From: a bacterium
GTDB lineage: Bacteria > Pseudomonadota > Alphaproteobacteria > Rhizobiales > JAKIUO01
Direction of reading: 5' to 3'
NCBI GenBank assembly: GCA_024228495.1
Contig: JAAETJ010000019.1
Span: forward strand, 1 to 37,103
Length of the DNA stretch: 37,103 bases
Positions 22,651-31,869 of the stretch are shown one piece after another; the first letter of the stretch is position 1, and the number at the start of each line of letters is the position of its first letter. The notes below the pieces were generated by a model. The model was given only the letters and a program-made list of their open reading frames with translations. It searched no databases and was not told the origin of the DNA. A program made the position numbers and the translations under genes.

Positions 22651-24720
22651 CTAACCTGCTCTTACTTTTTTGATGAAGTTGCCGACTTCACTTTCCAGCA
22701 GGATCGCTTGTTGTGACAATTCACCAGCTGCTGACATGACTAGGCCTGACGCAGCGCCCGCTTCTTGTGATGCATCGCTCACCGAGGCAATATTATCGTT
22801 GACCTGCTGGGTAACAACGGCAGCTTGATTAACGCTGCTGGCAATTTTTTGCGTTGCGGTACTTTGTTCTTCCATGGCAGCCGCGATGGTGGTGGATATT
22901 TCCTCTACCCTGGTAATCGCTTCGGCGACGCTGTCCATTGAACCCGACGCCCGCTTGGTGGCGTTTTGAATACCACTGACCTGCTGGGAAATTTCATCCG
23001 TTGCTTTTGCTGTCTGGCTTGCCAATTGCTTGACTTCGCCCGCCACAACCGCAAAGCCTTTACCAGCATCCCCTGCGCGCGCTGACTCAATCGTCGCATT
23101 CAAAGCCAGCAGGTTTGTCTGCTCTGCGATGCCGGAAATCAATTCCACAACTTCGCCAATTTTATTGGCAGTCTGTGTCAAGGCATTCATCTGTTCACTG
23201 GTATTGGCAACTTCGGTAACAGCCTGTTTTGAAGCCCCGGTCGCTAGAGCCACCTGCTGAGAGATCTCGCTTATAGTGCTAGTCATTTCTTCGGTGGCCG
23301 TTACAACGGTTTGCACATTGCCCAATGCCTGTTCCGAACCTTGCGAGGCCTCAGAAGCCTGAGCACTGGTTTCTTCTGATGTGCCAGCCATGGACTGAGC
23401 GGTAGACTGGAGTTCATTAGATGCGGATGAAACCGTTTCCACTATACCGCCGACGCTGGCGTCAAAACCATCCGCCAACGAGACCATCATGTCGCGTTTT
23501 TCTTGTTTATTTCTCGTTTGTTGCTCTTTTTGTTCTAATTCCAGCTCTCTTGCACTAACCGCGTTCTCTTTAAATATCTGGACAGTCCGTGCCATCTCGC
23601 CAATTTCATCTTCGTTTTCAATCCCCGATATTTCAATTGACAGATCGTTTTTCGCTAGCTGCTGCATTTGACCAGCTAAAGACTTGATAGAGCGCGTAAT
23701 ACCGCGACCAACAAAATTAGCGGCGCCGAAAGTCAGTGTTAACGCCATTGATACAATGATCAATAGCGTGAAGAATGCCGAATTCGATGTTTTGGCTATT
23801 CCTCCAGCTTGTATGACCAGATCAGCAGAGATTTTGTCTTCGACTTTCTTTAGGAGATTAATTTTATTGGTGATCTGTTCAAGCCACCGCGAAACTCTGA
23901 CAGAGCCAACATCTACTTTCGAATAAGCACTGTCGATCGCGATTTTCCGCATTTTGAGAACGTCGAAAACATCGCTGGCTTTCATTTCCTGATTATAAAG
24001 TTCGCGCTGGGCCGGTGTTGCATATTGCTTGAAAATAGCTAAATATGCTTTTTGTTCAGCAATCAACGAAACAAAGCGCTCGTGAACTGCAGGAGTAAAT
24101 GCCCCGCTTCCAAAGCCGCCCGCACCTGTCGCCCGTTCTATTCCGGCGCGCTCTTTGGCCTGTAGGAAGCTGGTATATCCGGCGATTCGATTGGCAATCA
24201 CTGCGTCAGGACTAAGCAGCGCCATGTGGGAAACTGCTTTGAGCATGCTGGCGATCGTGCTGGAATAATATTTAGCCATTTCGCCAACCGTAATGCTCAG
24301 TGAGCTGACACTCAAACGGGTCGCATCAAGTTGACTGATGTCATCTACTGCTTTATCCAGCAATGCCTCGAAATCCTTTCCATATTCAACCTTGTTAAAT
24401 CCCGTTATGGCCTGCTTGAATGTTAGTCGAAAACTATTTGTAGTCGTTCGTTGAGCCGCTACTTTTTTTCCTAGTGCATTTTTCCCACCGCTAGAGATAA
24501 AACCGGCAGAAACCCCTCGTTCTTTTTGCAGCTCATGTACGAAATTGGTAATAGCTGGTGAAAATTTTGCCAGTCGCTCCAGCTTGGCCATACGATTTGA
24601 TATATCATATTGTTGAGACACTACAAAAAAACTGACCCCTAACAGGGATAAAACAGGAGCAGCAATCACAAGAATTTGCTTAGTACCAATTTTGATATCG
24701 GATAACCGAAATAATTTCAT
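22651..24720 (-). CDS. Methyl-accepting chemotaxis protein with NIT sensor domain
   Basis: This 689-residue transmembrane chemoreceptor has TM1 at about 12-32, a large periplasmic all-helical domain containing H-E-L-Q-K-E-R-G-x-S-A-G-F-I (the NIT, nitrate/nitrite-sensing-type, domain), TM2 at about 310-332, a HAMP domain, and a long coiled-coil signalling domain. The conserved hairpin tip reads [20 protein letters not shown] and interacts with CheA/CheW. The ligand cannot be fixed from sequence, and nitrate is only a family-based possibility. ATG 24720 was chosen because GAGGAAG is seven bases upstream; a TTG five codons earlier overlaps that site. No che genes are nearby. Confidence 0.93.
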   Translation of the reverse strand: MKLFRLSDIKIGTKQILVIAAPVLSLLGVSFFVVSQQYDISNRMAKLERLAKFSPAITNFVHELQKERGVSAGFISSGGKNALGKKVAAQRTTTNSFRLTFKQAITGFNKVEYGKDFEALLDKAVDDISQLDATRLSVSSLSITVGEMAKYYSSTIASMLKAVSHMALLSPDAVIANRIAGYTSFLQAKERAGIERATGAGGFGSGAFTPAVHERFVSLIAEQKAYLAIFKQYATPAQRELYNQEMKASDVFDVLKMRKIAIDSAYSKVDVGSVRVSRWLEQITNKINLLKKVEDKISADLVIQAGGIAKTSNSAFFTLLIIVSMALTLTFGAANFVGRGITRSIKSLAGQMQQLAKNDLSIEISGIENEDEIGEMARTVQIFKENAVSARELELEQKEQQTRNKQEKRDMMVSLADGFDASVGGIVETVSSASNELQSTAQSMAGTSEETSAQASEASQGSEQALGNVQTVVTATEEMTSTISEISQQVALATGASKQAVTEVANTSEQMNALTQTANKIGEVVELISGIAEQTNLLALNATIESARAGDAGKGFAVVAGEVKQLASQTAKATDEISQQVSGIQNATKRASGSMDSVAEAITRVEEISTTIAAAMEEQSTATQKIASSVNQAAVVTQQVNDNIASVSDASQEAGAASGLVMSAAGELSQQAILLESEVGNFIKKVRAG

Positions 24721-25049
24721 CTGATACTTCCTCAATCTAGAGCTGGCGGGTTGTATTCATTTTTAGTTACAACTAGAATTAACGCCTATCCTTTACTCCT
24801 TAAGGTCTGGTTAACAATAAACCAAACATCAACACATACTGCTGAATCTCGATACCACGTGAATCAACAGCTTCGATATAATTTCGGAAATGCCAGGGGG
24901 TTTTTCTCATAAAAACAGTCGATGGCTCTACGCAATGAGAGCATAAAACATGGCACTTTATCTAGGGGGAGTAGATTGCAATTGACATATAGGCCAGCTC
25001 GGTCGGGTGTTAAGCGCAACCTATTACACCCGACAAATCAATCTATTTT
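24721..25049. other. Intergenic region between rhlE and the chemoreceptor gene
   Basis: About 330 AT-rich bases separate two co-directional minus-strand genes. It should carry the chemoreceptor promoter and the end of the rhlE transcript. The only structure seen is an inverted repeat at 25002-25034, listed separately. The short plus-strand frame that begins at 25007 runs into the repetitive glycine/arginine tail of rhlE and is not a gene. Confidence 0.5.
25002..25034. terminator. Inverted repeat just beyond the rhlE stop
   Basis: A perfect 9-bp stem (GTCGGGTGT at 25002-25010, ACACCCGAC at 25026-25034) with a 15-base loop lies 15 bases beyond the rhlE stop codon on the minus strand. The T-run expected for a minus-strand intrinsic terminator is missing. 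A run of six T is instead found about a dozen bases beyond it on the plus strand. It is a candidate RNA-stabilising stem or factor-assisted terminator. Confidence 0.5.
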
Positions 25050-26372
25050 TTAAGCAGCTCTTGAACGTGAGCGTTTTGCATTGTTGCGGCGTTTTCTTTG
25101 GCCATTACCACCGCCATTATTCTGGCCGCCGTTGCTACCCTGGCCCCGACGGCGATTACCGCCACCATTACCACTGTGGCCTCGACCGCCGCCGCCACGT
25201 TTGGGAGCAGGACCAGTATGATTGGAGATTTCTTCGCTGTGCCAGGGATGCTCTTTGTCCACCGGCACCTTGGCGCGAATGGTACGCTCGATGTCACGCA
25301 AATAGGCGCGCTCATCCATTTCACAAAGCGAGATAGCGATACCTTCCGTGCCGGCTCTTGCCGTACGGCCAATGCGATGCACATAGCTTTCTGGTTCGTT
25401 TGGCAGCTCGTAATTAATGACATGAGTAACGCCATCAACATCAATACCGCGTGAGGCGATATCGGTAGCAACCAGTACGCGGACCTCACCGGCCTTGAAT
25501 TTCTTCAAAGCTTTCTGGCGAGCATTTTGGGTCTTGTTACCATGAATGGCATCAGCATTGACCCCTTTTTGCACCAGCTGCTTGGCGACCCGATTGGCGC
25601 CATGTTTGGTGCGCGTAAAAATCAGCACGCGCTTAATGGCCTCGTCATCCATGAGCCGTTCAAGCAAAATGCGCTTCTTGTCTTTGGGCACAAACATCAC
25701 CCACTGTTCGATTTTTTCAGCCGTTGTGGCAGCTGGAGCGACCGAGACATGGACGGGATCATCAAGCAGGCCATCGGCCAGCTTTTTAACCTTGGGCGGC
25801 ATGGTGGCCGAGAACATGATGGTCTGGTGATCGCGTGGCAACGCCGCATTGACTTTACGCACATCGGGAATAAAGCCCATATCCAGCATGGTGTCAGCTT
25901 CATCGAGTACGAAAACCTCAACCTTGTCGAGGCGGCAATAGCCCTGGTTCATCAGATCAATCAGACGGCCAGGGGTCGCCACCAGAATATGGACACCGCG
26001 TTTAAGCGCCTGGATTTGCGGGCGGATATTGGTGCCGCCAAATACAACGGCAGAGCGTAGCGGTACATGCTTGCCGTAGATCCTGATGCTCTCCTGGATC
26101 TGTCCGGCCAACTCTCTGGTCGGAGCCAGAATAAGCGCTAGTGGTGCGCAGGGCTGTGCCTTGCGACCTTCATTATCCGACAACAGATGCAGCAATGGCA
26201 GGCTGAACGCCGCCGTTTTGCCTGTGCCCGTCTGGGCCACGCCCATCAAATCATGGCCATCAATGATCGCATCGATCGATTGTGCCTGAATGGGGGTCGG
26301 CGTTGTATAGCCTTCGTCTGTGACGGCGCGAAGAATGGGTGAGGCCAGTTTAAGGCCTGCAAATTCGGTCAT
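25050..26372 (-). CDS. rhlE: DEAD-box RNA helicase RhlE
   Basis: This 440-residue ATP-dependent RNA helicase unwinds structured RNA in ribosome assembly and mRNA decay, especially in the cold. All motifs are present in order: the Q motif (P-T-P-I-Q), A-Q-T-G-T-G-K-T, P-T-R-E-L-A, V-A-T-P-G-R, D-E-A-D, S-A-T, then the second lobe with T-D-I-A-S-R-G-I-D-V and H-R-I-G-R-T-A-R. The last 60 residues are a low-complexity tail of G, N and R, typical of RhlE and used for RNA binding. RhlE was preferred over CsdA/DeaD because of its length and lack of an RRM domain. The leader upstream is long. Confidence 0.92.
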   Translation of the reverse strand: MTEFAGLKLASPILRAVTDEGYTTPTPIQAQSIDAIIDGHDLMGVAQTGTGKTAAFSLPLLHLLSDNEGRKAQPCAPLALILAPTRELAGQIQESIRIYGKHVPLRSAVVFGGTNIRPQIQALKRGVHILVATPGRLIDLMNQGYCRLDKVEVFVLDEADTMLDMGFIPDVRKVNAALPRDHQTIMFSATMPPKVKKLADGLLDDPVHVSVAPAATTAEKIEQWVMFVPKDKKRILLERLMDDEAIKRVLIFTRTKHGANRVAKQLVQKGVNADAIHGNKTQNARQKALKKFKAGEVRVLVATDIASRGIDVDGVTHVINYELPNEPESYVHRIGRTARAGTEGIAISLCEMDERAYLRDIERTIRAKVPVDKEHPWHSEEISNHTGPAPKRGGGGRGHSGNGGGNRRRGQGSNGGQNNGGGNGQRKRRNNAKRSRSRAA

Positions 26373-26878
26373 ATTTTCTCAATTCAATTTCCGCACAATC
26401 ACTCGCCAAACGGGTGCATCGCGCGTACGCGAAGGCCGAATTTTGGGAATTGCGCTCACTTCAAGAACCACAGACCCGTTGTCCGCAGTTGGTTGTTGCC
26501 GATGTGATCGCGCCTGAAAAATCGGCGGATCCATCGTGCGAAACACCCTGAATGCAAGAAAGAAATGATGAGCCCCTTATTCGCGGAGCCACCAATCCAT
26601 CAAGATTCAGTCATCTTGGGAGTATCGCTAGGCGCATTAGAATCGAATAAAGTGAGCAAAGTCAAGGCGTGCATTGTCGCAGTGGTAAAACCGGCTTTCA
26701 AAATAGCGTTTGTCGATATCATCTCCGGCCTGGTCGACTATTGCCTGAAAACAAAAAACCGAAAATACAATTCACGACCAGGCAGAGATTGGAGGCTTAT
26801 CCAATAATTAGGGTTAAGCTAGTAAAATTACCTTATGTGGAGACAAAGTAAGTTCGTAAGGTTCATCCTGATATACTC
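26373..26878. other. Intergenic region between metW and rhlE
   Basis: About 506 bases have no convincing gene. The half next to rhlE (26373-26560) is its probable leader and promoter; long leaders are common in cold-regulated helicase genes, but no known RNA motif is recognised here. The half next to metW contains an inverted repeat at 26728-26783. A plus-strand frame at 26565-26807 has no family features and no good start signal. Confidence 0.5.
26728..26783. repeat. Inverted repeat with 38-base loop
   Basis: Perfect 9-bp arms, GCCTGGTCG at 26728-26736 and CGACCAGGC at 26775-26783, flank a 38-base A-rich loop. The element lies about 100 bases beyond the metW stop. It is too open for a typical intrinsic terminator and has no T-run at either side. 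An extragenic palindrome or a remnant of a small mobile element is possible. Confidence 0.5.
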
Positions 26879-27511
26879 CTACCGCTTGAGCAAAAATACT
26901 GCCTGTTCGCCGATGAGGTTTTGCAGGAAATATGGAACGACGTAGGGCAGCTTGTAACCATAAGAATTGAGCGTATAGGACTGCCCGATGGTGGCACCGA
27001 GTTCGTCGCACAGCTCGCGAAAATCCTTCAGGGTACAAAAATGGATATTCGGGGTGTCATACCATTTATAGGGCAGATGCGAGGTCTCTGGCATGCGCCC
27101 GGTCAGCAAGAGCTGGCTGCGCAATTTCCAATGGGCAAAATTGGGCAAGGAGACAATCACCCGGTGGCCAATACGCAATAAGTGCTTCAGCACGTCGCGC
27201 GGCTTGTGGGTAGCCTGCAGGGTCTGGCTCAAAATAGCATAGTCAAAGGCATCGTCTGGATAATCCACCAGATCCTTGTCGGCATCGCCTTGTATGACCG
27301 AGAGCCCCTTGGCGACGCTGCGATTGACCCCTTCCTGACGCAATTCAATACCGCGCCCATCGACGCGCTTGCGCTCTTCCAACAGAGCAAGCAGTGAACC
27401 TTCACCAGAGCCCACATCAAGCACACGGGTGCCAGGTGCGACCATGCTGGCGATCAGCAAATGATCGACGCGGATGATCGGTTCTGATCCGTTTGTCAAA
27501 TGCTCGCTCAT
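26879..27511 (-). CDS. metW: Methionine biosynthesis protein MetW
   Basis: The 210-residue protein is a methyltransferase-fold protein of the MetW family ([12 protein letters not shown] near residue 34, then I-E-L-R-Q-E-G-V and [11 protein letters not shown]). MetW acts together with MetX; in several proteobacteria the pair is required for homoserine O-acylation, and MetW is thought to activate or stabilise MetX rather than to methylate. It starts at 27511 with a four-base overlap (ATGA) with metX, so translation is coupled. Family hallmarks F-x-Y-A-I-L-S-Q-T and S-L-P-N-F-A-H-W are present. Confidence 0.94.
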   Translation of the reverse strand: MSEHLTNGSEPIIRVDHLLIASMVAPGTRVLDVGSGEGSLLALLEERKRVDGRGIELRQEGVNRSVAKGLSVIQGDADKDLVDYPDDAFDYAILSQTLQATHKPRDVLKHLLRIGHRVIVSLPNFAHWKLRSQLLLTGRMPETSHLPYKWYDTPNIHFCTLKDFRELCDELGATIGQSYTLNSYGYKLPYVVPYFLQNLIGEQAVFLLKR

Positions 27512-28734
27512 GAGGCTTCTCCCGTGGTGCGCGCCGGTTCAAGCCCCGCCTGTTTTGCGGCAGAGCTTAAAAAGCCTTGGATGGCATCAAAAAAGTCCGG
27601 CTCATCAAGCAAAAAAGCATCATGCCCCTTGTCACTTGTTATATCGACAAAACTGACCTTGGCAGCCACAGCATTGAGGGCCTTGACGATGGTACGGGCC
27701 TCTGAGGAGGGATACAGCCAGTCAGAGGTAAAGGACACCACGCAAAAGCGCGTTTTGGTGCCCTTGAACACATCAGCCAGCGTGCCGCCAGCAGCGTGGT
27801 CGGCGGCGAGATCGAAATAGTCCACGGCGCGGGTAATATACAAATAGGCATTGGCATCGAAGCGTTCAACGAATTTGAAGCCTTGATAGCGCAAATAGCT
27901 CTCGATCTGGAAATCAGCGTCAAAGCCAAAGGTCACCTTGTCCCGGTCTTGCAGATTGCGGCCAAATTTTTCCTGCATGGCTTCTTCCGACAAATAGGTT
28001 ATGTGTGCCGCCATACGAGCGACCGCGAGGCCTTTGCTGGGGCTCTCGTCATGATCATAATAGCGCCCTTCGTGCCAATTGGGATCGGCCATGATGGCTT
28101 GGCGGCCCACCTCGTTAAAACCGATATTTTGCGATGAATGGCGCGCTGCCGTAGCAATAGGAATGGCGGTCTTTACGCGGTTCGGGTAGCTTGTCGCCCA
28201 TTCAAGCACCTGCATGCCGCCAATCGAGCCGCCCATCACACAAAACAAAGTGTCGATTTTCAGATAATCAATAAGACTGGCTTGAGCACGCACCATATCG
28301 GCGATGGTAATGACCGGGAAATCCAGGCCGTAAGGTTTGAAGGTGACGGGATTGGGAGAACTTGGTCCGGTAGAACCCAGACAGCCGCCAATGACATTGG
28401 AGCAAATGACGAAATAGCGATCCGTATCAACGGGCTTGCCCGGGCCGACCATGACATCCCACCAGCCCGACTTGCCGGTCAGCGGATGGTCATTGGCTAC
28501 ATGCTGATCACCGGTCAGCGCATGACAGATCAAAATGGCATTACTTTTGTCTTCATTGAGATCGCCATAGCTTTGATAGGCAATGGTATAAGGAGCAATG
28601 GTTTCACCGCTATCAAGATGAAGCGGTTGATCTTCGCGAAAGGTCACGGAAAGACTATCATAGGGAGCTGACACCGGCCTGCTCTTGCCGGATTGGGCGC
28701 CTCGCCCCTCATCGGGGGCATCGGAATGAGACAT
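27508..28734 (-). CDS. metX: Homoserine O-acetyltransferase (MetX)
   Basis: MetX acylates the hydroxyl of homoserine in the first committed step of methionine synthesis; some MetX enzymes use succinyl-CoA, and the acyl donor is not certain from sequence alone. The alpha/beta hydrolase fold shows the catalytic serine in G-G-S-I-G-G-M-Q, the aspartate in T-S-D-W-L-Y-P and the histidine in K-G-H-D-A-F-L. The first active-site block is [13 protein letters not shown] 28734 was chosen because AGGAGG lies just ahead; the longer frame to 28791 runs into the leader. A SAM-II riboswitch and terminator precede it. The product is about 408 residues. Confidence 0.95.
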   Translation of the reverse strand: MSHSDAPDEGRGAQSGKSRPVSAPYDSLSVTFREDQPLHLDSGETIAPYTIAYQSYGDLNEDKSNAILICHALTGDQHVANDHPLTGKSGWWDVMVGPGKPVDTDRYFVICSNVIGGCLGSTGPSSPNPVTFKPYGLDFPVITIADMVRAQASLIDYLKIDTLFCVMGGSIGGMQVLEWATSYPNRVKTAIPIATAARHSSQNIGFNEVGRQAIMADPNWHEGRYYDHDESPSKGLAVARMAAHITYLSEEAMQEKFGRNLQDRDKVTFGFDADFQIESYLRYQGFKFVERFDANAYLYITRAVDYFDLAADHAAGGTLADVFKGTKTRFCVVSFTSDWLYPSSEARTIVKALNAVAAKVSFVDITSDKGHDAFLLDEPDFFDAIQGFLSSAAKQAGLEPARTTGEAS

Positions 28735-28775
28735 CTGCCTTACCTCCTCGTGACCATGAATCAAATCAGGCACAC

Positions 28776-28808
28776 AAAAAACCGACTTCAACGCATCAAT
28801 AAAGCCGG
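28776..28808 (-). terminator. Riboswitch-controlled intrinsic terminator in the metX leader
   Basis: On the minus strand, CCGGCUUUA (28808-28800) pairs with UGAAGUCGG (28790-28782) over nine positions, counting G-U pairs, around a nine-base loop. Six U (28781-28776) follow directly. It lies about 40 bases ahead of the metX start and just after the SAM-II aptamer. The left arm overlaps a competing stem that pairs GCC and GGG near 28820-28826 with CCC-GGC (28804-28810), giving an antiterminator. Confidence 0.7.
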
Positions 28809-28823
28809 GTTCACAGATCCCTC

Positions 28824-28879
28824 GGCCTTTTTTAGCGACTTTTTTAACGTGGCTGCAAGCCGACCGGCCAAATCACCAC
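28824..28879 (-). promoter_or_regulatory. SAM-II riboswitch upstream of metX
   Basis: On the minus strand the leader contains GUGG-U-GAUUU, then a loop with GGCC, a second P1 strand GCCAC, an A-rich linker (GUUAAAAAAG), and the SAM-II signature GCUAAAAAAGGCC. P1 forms between GUGG (28879-28876) and CCAC. The downstream GGCC (28827-28824) can pair with GGCC in the first loop to close the pseudoknot. Size, order and the conserved GAUUU and GCUAAA blocks fit SAM-II, an alphaproteobacterial class that represses met genes when S-adenosylmethionine is high. The identification is by eye, without a covariance model. Confidence 0.82.
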
Positions 28880-29055
28880 ACACACCCTATTTTGCCCCAA
28901 CAAGGGCGACAAATCAAGTCATTCATCTGCTCCCATGGTTATACCAAACCAAGGGCAACACCCGGCATGACAAATAATTCAGCAGCGAACCTTTTGCAAT
29001 ATGAAGGACAAGACCCTAGATTATAAGCAGCCCCTCTTACTGGAGAGAAAAGATC

Positions 29056-29505
29056 ATGAGCTATAAAAAACCCTCGGATGATGAACTAAAAAAAATCCTC
29101 ACCCCCTTGCAATATGATGTCACGCAAAACGAGGGTACAGAGCGACCCTTTCAAAATGCCTATTGGGACGAAAAACGCAAAGGCCTCTACGTGGATATTG
29201 TTAGCGGCGAACCGTTGTTCTTGTCCAGCGACAAATATGATAGCGGCACGGGATGGCCAAGCTTTTCCAAACCGATAAAAGAGGAATTTGTCGTCAAAAA
29301 AACCGACCGAAAACTGTTCTCGACCCGCACAGAAGTACGCAGCTCACAAAGTGACAGTCATCTGGGTCATGTGTTTGATGATGGGCCGCCCTCGACCGGT
29401 CTGCGCTATTGCATGAATTCAGCGTCCATGCTCTTTATCCCGCGCAGCGAACTGGAAAACCAAGGCTATGAGGAATTTATATCTTTGTTCGCAGAATCTG
29501 AATAA
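29056..29505 (+). CDS. msrB: Peptide methionine-(R)-S-oxide reductase MsrB, zinc-free type
   Basis: MsrB reduces the R-sulfoxide of methionine in proteins. The 149-residue protein has [17 protein letters not shown] and the catalytic R-Y-C-M-N-S-A-S-M (Cys). The two C-x2-C pairs that bind zinc in many MsrB enzymes are replaced (V-D-I-V at about residue 40 and S-S-Q-S before D-S-H-L-G-H), so this is the zinc-less subtype. GGAGAG lies ahead of ATG 29056. It is divergent from the metX leader, so methionine synthesis and repair genes share one intergenic region. Confidence 0.94.
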   Translation: MSYKKPSDDELKKILTPLQYDVTQNEGTERPFQNAYWDEKRKGLYVDIVSGEPLFLSSDKYDSGTGWPSFSKPIKEEFVVKKTDRKLFSTRTEVRSSQSDSHLGHVFDDGPPSTGLRYCMNSASMLFIPRSELENQGYEEFISLFAESE

Positions 29506-29511
29506 CATTAC

Positions 29512-29747
29512 TCAAGCAGAAACACCGGCCTCTTGCGCATTGGCATAGCCACATTCTTCCAATATGCCCTTCAACTCTTCGTTTGAAACAGGATCACTCA
29601 AGGCGATCTCGCCTACCAAATCGACGAACCAAAATCATATTCCATCAGTAAGCAGATGTTGCGTTTGGGAATTGAAACGGGGGCGTATAAAATACGTTCA
29701 GACTGTACAAACAAACCGAGCCAATTCTGTGTGAAATATCCCGCCAT
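29512..29747 (-). pseudogene. Small frameshifted gene remnant, unknown family
   Basis: Two adjoining minus-strand frames look like one broken small protein. Frame A begins with ATG at 29747 behind GGAAAG, runs 44 codons (opening MAGYFTQNWLGLFVQ) and stops at 29613. Frame B, open to 29512, continues with DLVGEIALSDPVSNEELKGI and L-E-E-C-G-Y. The switch near 29625-29635 needs a single-base shift after M-E-Y-D-F. Together they would give about 78 residues with normal-looking composition. I do not recognise the family. Apart from this, the 310-base gap between msrB and hisC holds nothing else except hisC control sequence. Confidence 0.45.
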
Positions 29748-29824
29748 TTCTTTCCTTCCACTCGTTTGCCCGATGGGTTATCAATACACAAACTGACACG
29801 CAGACCTTAGAGGACTTGCAAAAA

Positions 29825-30943
29825 ATGACCAGCGATCGACCCACACCACAACCAGGGATCTTCAATATCGATCCTTATGTGCCAGGAAAAAGCAATTTGC
29901 CGGGCACTGGAGCCGTGATCAAGCTGTCTTCGAACGAGACACCGTTTGGTGCCAGCCCCAAGGCCATTGAAGCCTATAAACGCGCCTCCAGCAGTTTGCA
30001 GTTATACCCCGATGGCAGCAGCCAGGAATTACGCCAGGCTATATCAGATCACCACGGCATCGAGGCCGATCAGATCTTGTGTGGAGCGGGGTCCGATGAA
30101 TTGCTGAACCTGCTAGCCAACGCCTATCTTGGCCCTGGTGACGAGGCCATTTACACAAAGCATGGTTTTCTGGTCTACCCTATCGCTATCATGGCCAATG
30201 GAGCGACGCCGGTTGTGGCGAACGAAACGGATTTCATTACGAATGTCGATGCCATCCTTGAAAAGGTCGACCCAAAAACGAAAATGGTGTTTATAGCCAA
30301 CCCCAATAATCCAACGGGCACCTATATTCCGTTTGAAGAAGTACGCCGATTGCATCAAAGCTTACCGGCAAATGTGGTGTTGGTGTTGGATGGGGCATAT
30401 GCCGAATATGTACACGCCAATGATTATAAAGCTGGTATCGAACTGGTGGCATCGAGCAATAATGTTGTCATGACGCGCACATTTTCGAAAATATATGGTC
30501 TTGCATCATTGCGCGTTGGTTGGGCCTATTGTCCCCTTGAGATTGCAGATGTGCTCAATCGCATCAGGGGTCCCTTTAACCTCTCGGCGCCAGCCATTAT
30601 GGCGGGAGCTGCCGCGATCAAGGATAAGCAATTTATCGAAGAAGCGCGTGTCCAAACGCGAATCTGGCGCGAGTGGGTGACCAAACAATGTCAGGATTTG
30701 GGGTTGGAAGTTACACCAAGCGCAGGCAATTTTGTGCTGATCCATTTTCCAAATGCGAGCGAGTTTAGTGCCCATAAAGCAGATGATTTTTTAATCTCGA
30801 AGCGCATTGTTTTGCGCCGGCTGGATAATTACCATCTTGCCAACGCCCTGCGCATGACTATTGGCAGTGCTGACGATTGTCGCGCCACATTGGATGCACT
30901 CACCCAATTCATGGATCCAAATCACCAGCGCCCAGGCTTTTAA
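29825..30943 (+). CDS. hisC: Histidinol-phosphate aminotransferase (HisC-type)
   Basis: This 372-residue class I/II aminotransferase uses pyridoxal phosphate. Visible features are K-L-S-S-N-E-T-P-F-G near the start, G-A-G-S-D-E-L-L (PLP phosphate region), N-P-N-N-P-T-G-T (substrate and ring contact), D-G-A-Y-A-E-Y and the Schiff-base lysine in T-F-S-K-I-Y-G-L-A, followed by L-R-V-G-W. HisC family members in this position often also serve phenylalanine and tyrosine synthesis, and the adjacent tyrA supports that. ATG 29825 was chosen over TTG 29816 because AGAGGA precedes it. tyrA follows after 16 bases. Confidence 0.92.
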   Translation: MTSDRPTPQPGIFNIDPYVPGKSNLPGTGAVIKLSSNETPFGASPKAIEAYKRASSSLQLYPDGSSQELRQAISDHHGIEADQILCGAGSDELLNLLANAYLGPGDEAIYTKHGFLVYPIAIMANGATPVVANETDFITNVDAILEKVDPKTKMVFIANPNNPTGTYIPFEEVRRLHQSLPANVVLVLDGAYAEYVHANDYKAGIELVASSNNVVMTRTFSKIYGLASLRVGWAYCPLEIADVLNRIRGPFNLSAPAIMAGAAAIKDKQFIEEARVQTRIWREWVTKQCQDLGLEVTPSAGNFVLIHFPNASEFSAHKADDFLISKRIVLRRLDNYHLANALRMTIGSADDCRATLDALTQFMDPNHQRPGF

Positions 30944-30959
30944 CGGAGTGCCCCCCAAA

Positions 30960-31847
30960 ATGGCTGATGCCTTGTTTGAAAAGGTCGCCTTGATTGGCCT
31001 TGGTCTCATTGGATCATCGCTCGGCCATGCCATGAAGCGTGCCAACATCGCCCGGCATATTACAGGACATGCACGATCCAAGCAGACACGACAAACGGCG
31101 CTCGAGATTGGATTCGTTGACGCCGTTTTTGAGAATATGACAGATGCTGTCAGCGATGCCGATCTCGTCATTTTGTGCGTCCCCGTCGGCATTTGCGGGT
31201 CGATATGCGAGCAGATTTCACCCCATCTCAAACAAGGGGCGATCGTCACGGATGTTGGCTCTGTAAAAGTGGCCGTTGTCGCAGCCTGCGCACGCCACAT
31301 TCCATCGGGCGTGCATTTCGTGCCGGGACACCCCATGGCTGGTACCGAGTTTTCTGGACCAACATCGGGATTTGCTGAATTGTTTGACAATCGATGGTGC
31401 TTGTTGACGCCGCTTCTTGATGGCGATCCACAAGCGACCAAAAAAATGACTGAATATTGGCAAGCCTGCGGGGCCAATGTCGAGACCATGACTGCGCAGC
31501 ATCATGATGTGGTAGCAGCCATAACATCGCATTTACCCCATCTCATCGCCTTTAACATTGTTGGTACAGCTGATGATCTCGAAGATGTTGCGGAACGCGA
31601 AATCATCAAATATGCGGCAGGGGGATTTCGTGACTTCACGCGTATCGCCGCGTCTGATCCCACGATGTGGCGAGACGTGTTCATCCATAACAAGGAGGCT
31701 GTACTTGAAGTGCTAGGACGATTTAATGAAGATCTTGCTTCGCTGGCCAAAGCCATCAAAGAAGAAGATGGCTACAAGCTATATGAACAATTTGAGAGAA
31801 CCAGGCATATTCGCCAAAATATTCTCGATGACGAACGTAAAAAATAG
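30960..31847 (+). CDS. tyrA: Prephenate/arogenate dehydrogenase (TyrA/TyrC)
   Basis: The enzyme oxidatively decarboxylates prephenate or arogenate on the way to tyrosine. The 295-residue protein has the dinucleotide motif A-L-I-G-L-G-L-I-G-S-S-L-G, D-L-V-I-L-C-V-P-V, D-V-G-S-V-K and the catalytic-region G-H-P-M-A-G-T-E-F-S-G-P, followed by T-S-H-L-P-H-L-I-A. There is no fused chorismate mutase or ACT domain. The frame is open further upstream, but that part lies inside hisC, so ATG 30960, with GGAG ahead of it, is the start. Cyclohexadienyl substrate range cannot be settled from sequence. Confidence 0.93.
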   Translation: MADALFEKVALIGLGLIGSSLGHAMKRANIARHITGHARSKQTRQTALEIGFVDAVFENMTDAVSDADLVILCVPVGICGSICEQISPHLKQGAIVTDVGSVKVAVVAACARHIPSGVHFVPGHPMAGTEFSGPTSGFAELFDNRWCLLTPLLDGDPQATKKMTEYWQACGANVETMTAQHHDVVAAITSHLPHLIAFNIVGTADDLEDVAEREIIKYAAGGFRDFTRIAASDPTMWRDVFIHNKEAVLEVLGRFNEDLASLAKAIKEEDGYKLYEQFERTRHIRQNILDDERKK

Positions 31848-31869
31848 CATGCGATTATTGAAGCCAACC

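Noticed and set aside
26565-26807. 80-codon plus-strand frame between metW and rhlE
   Set aside because: No ribosome site of quality, no recognisable domain, and an inverted repeat runs through its end.
28693-28977. 94-codon plus-strand frame over the metX leader
   Set aside because: It overlaps the SAM-II riboswitch and terminator on the other strand, which explain the sequence better.
30861-30959. Upstream extension of tyrA by 33 codons
   Set aside because: The extension lies inside hisC and does not resemble the start of TyrA proteins; ATG 30960 has a suitable site upstream.
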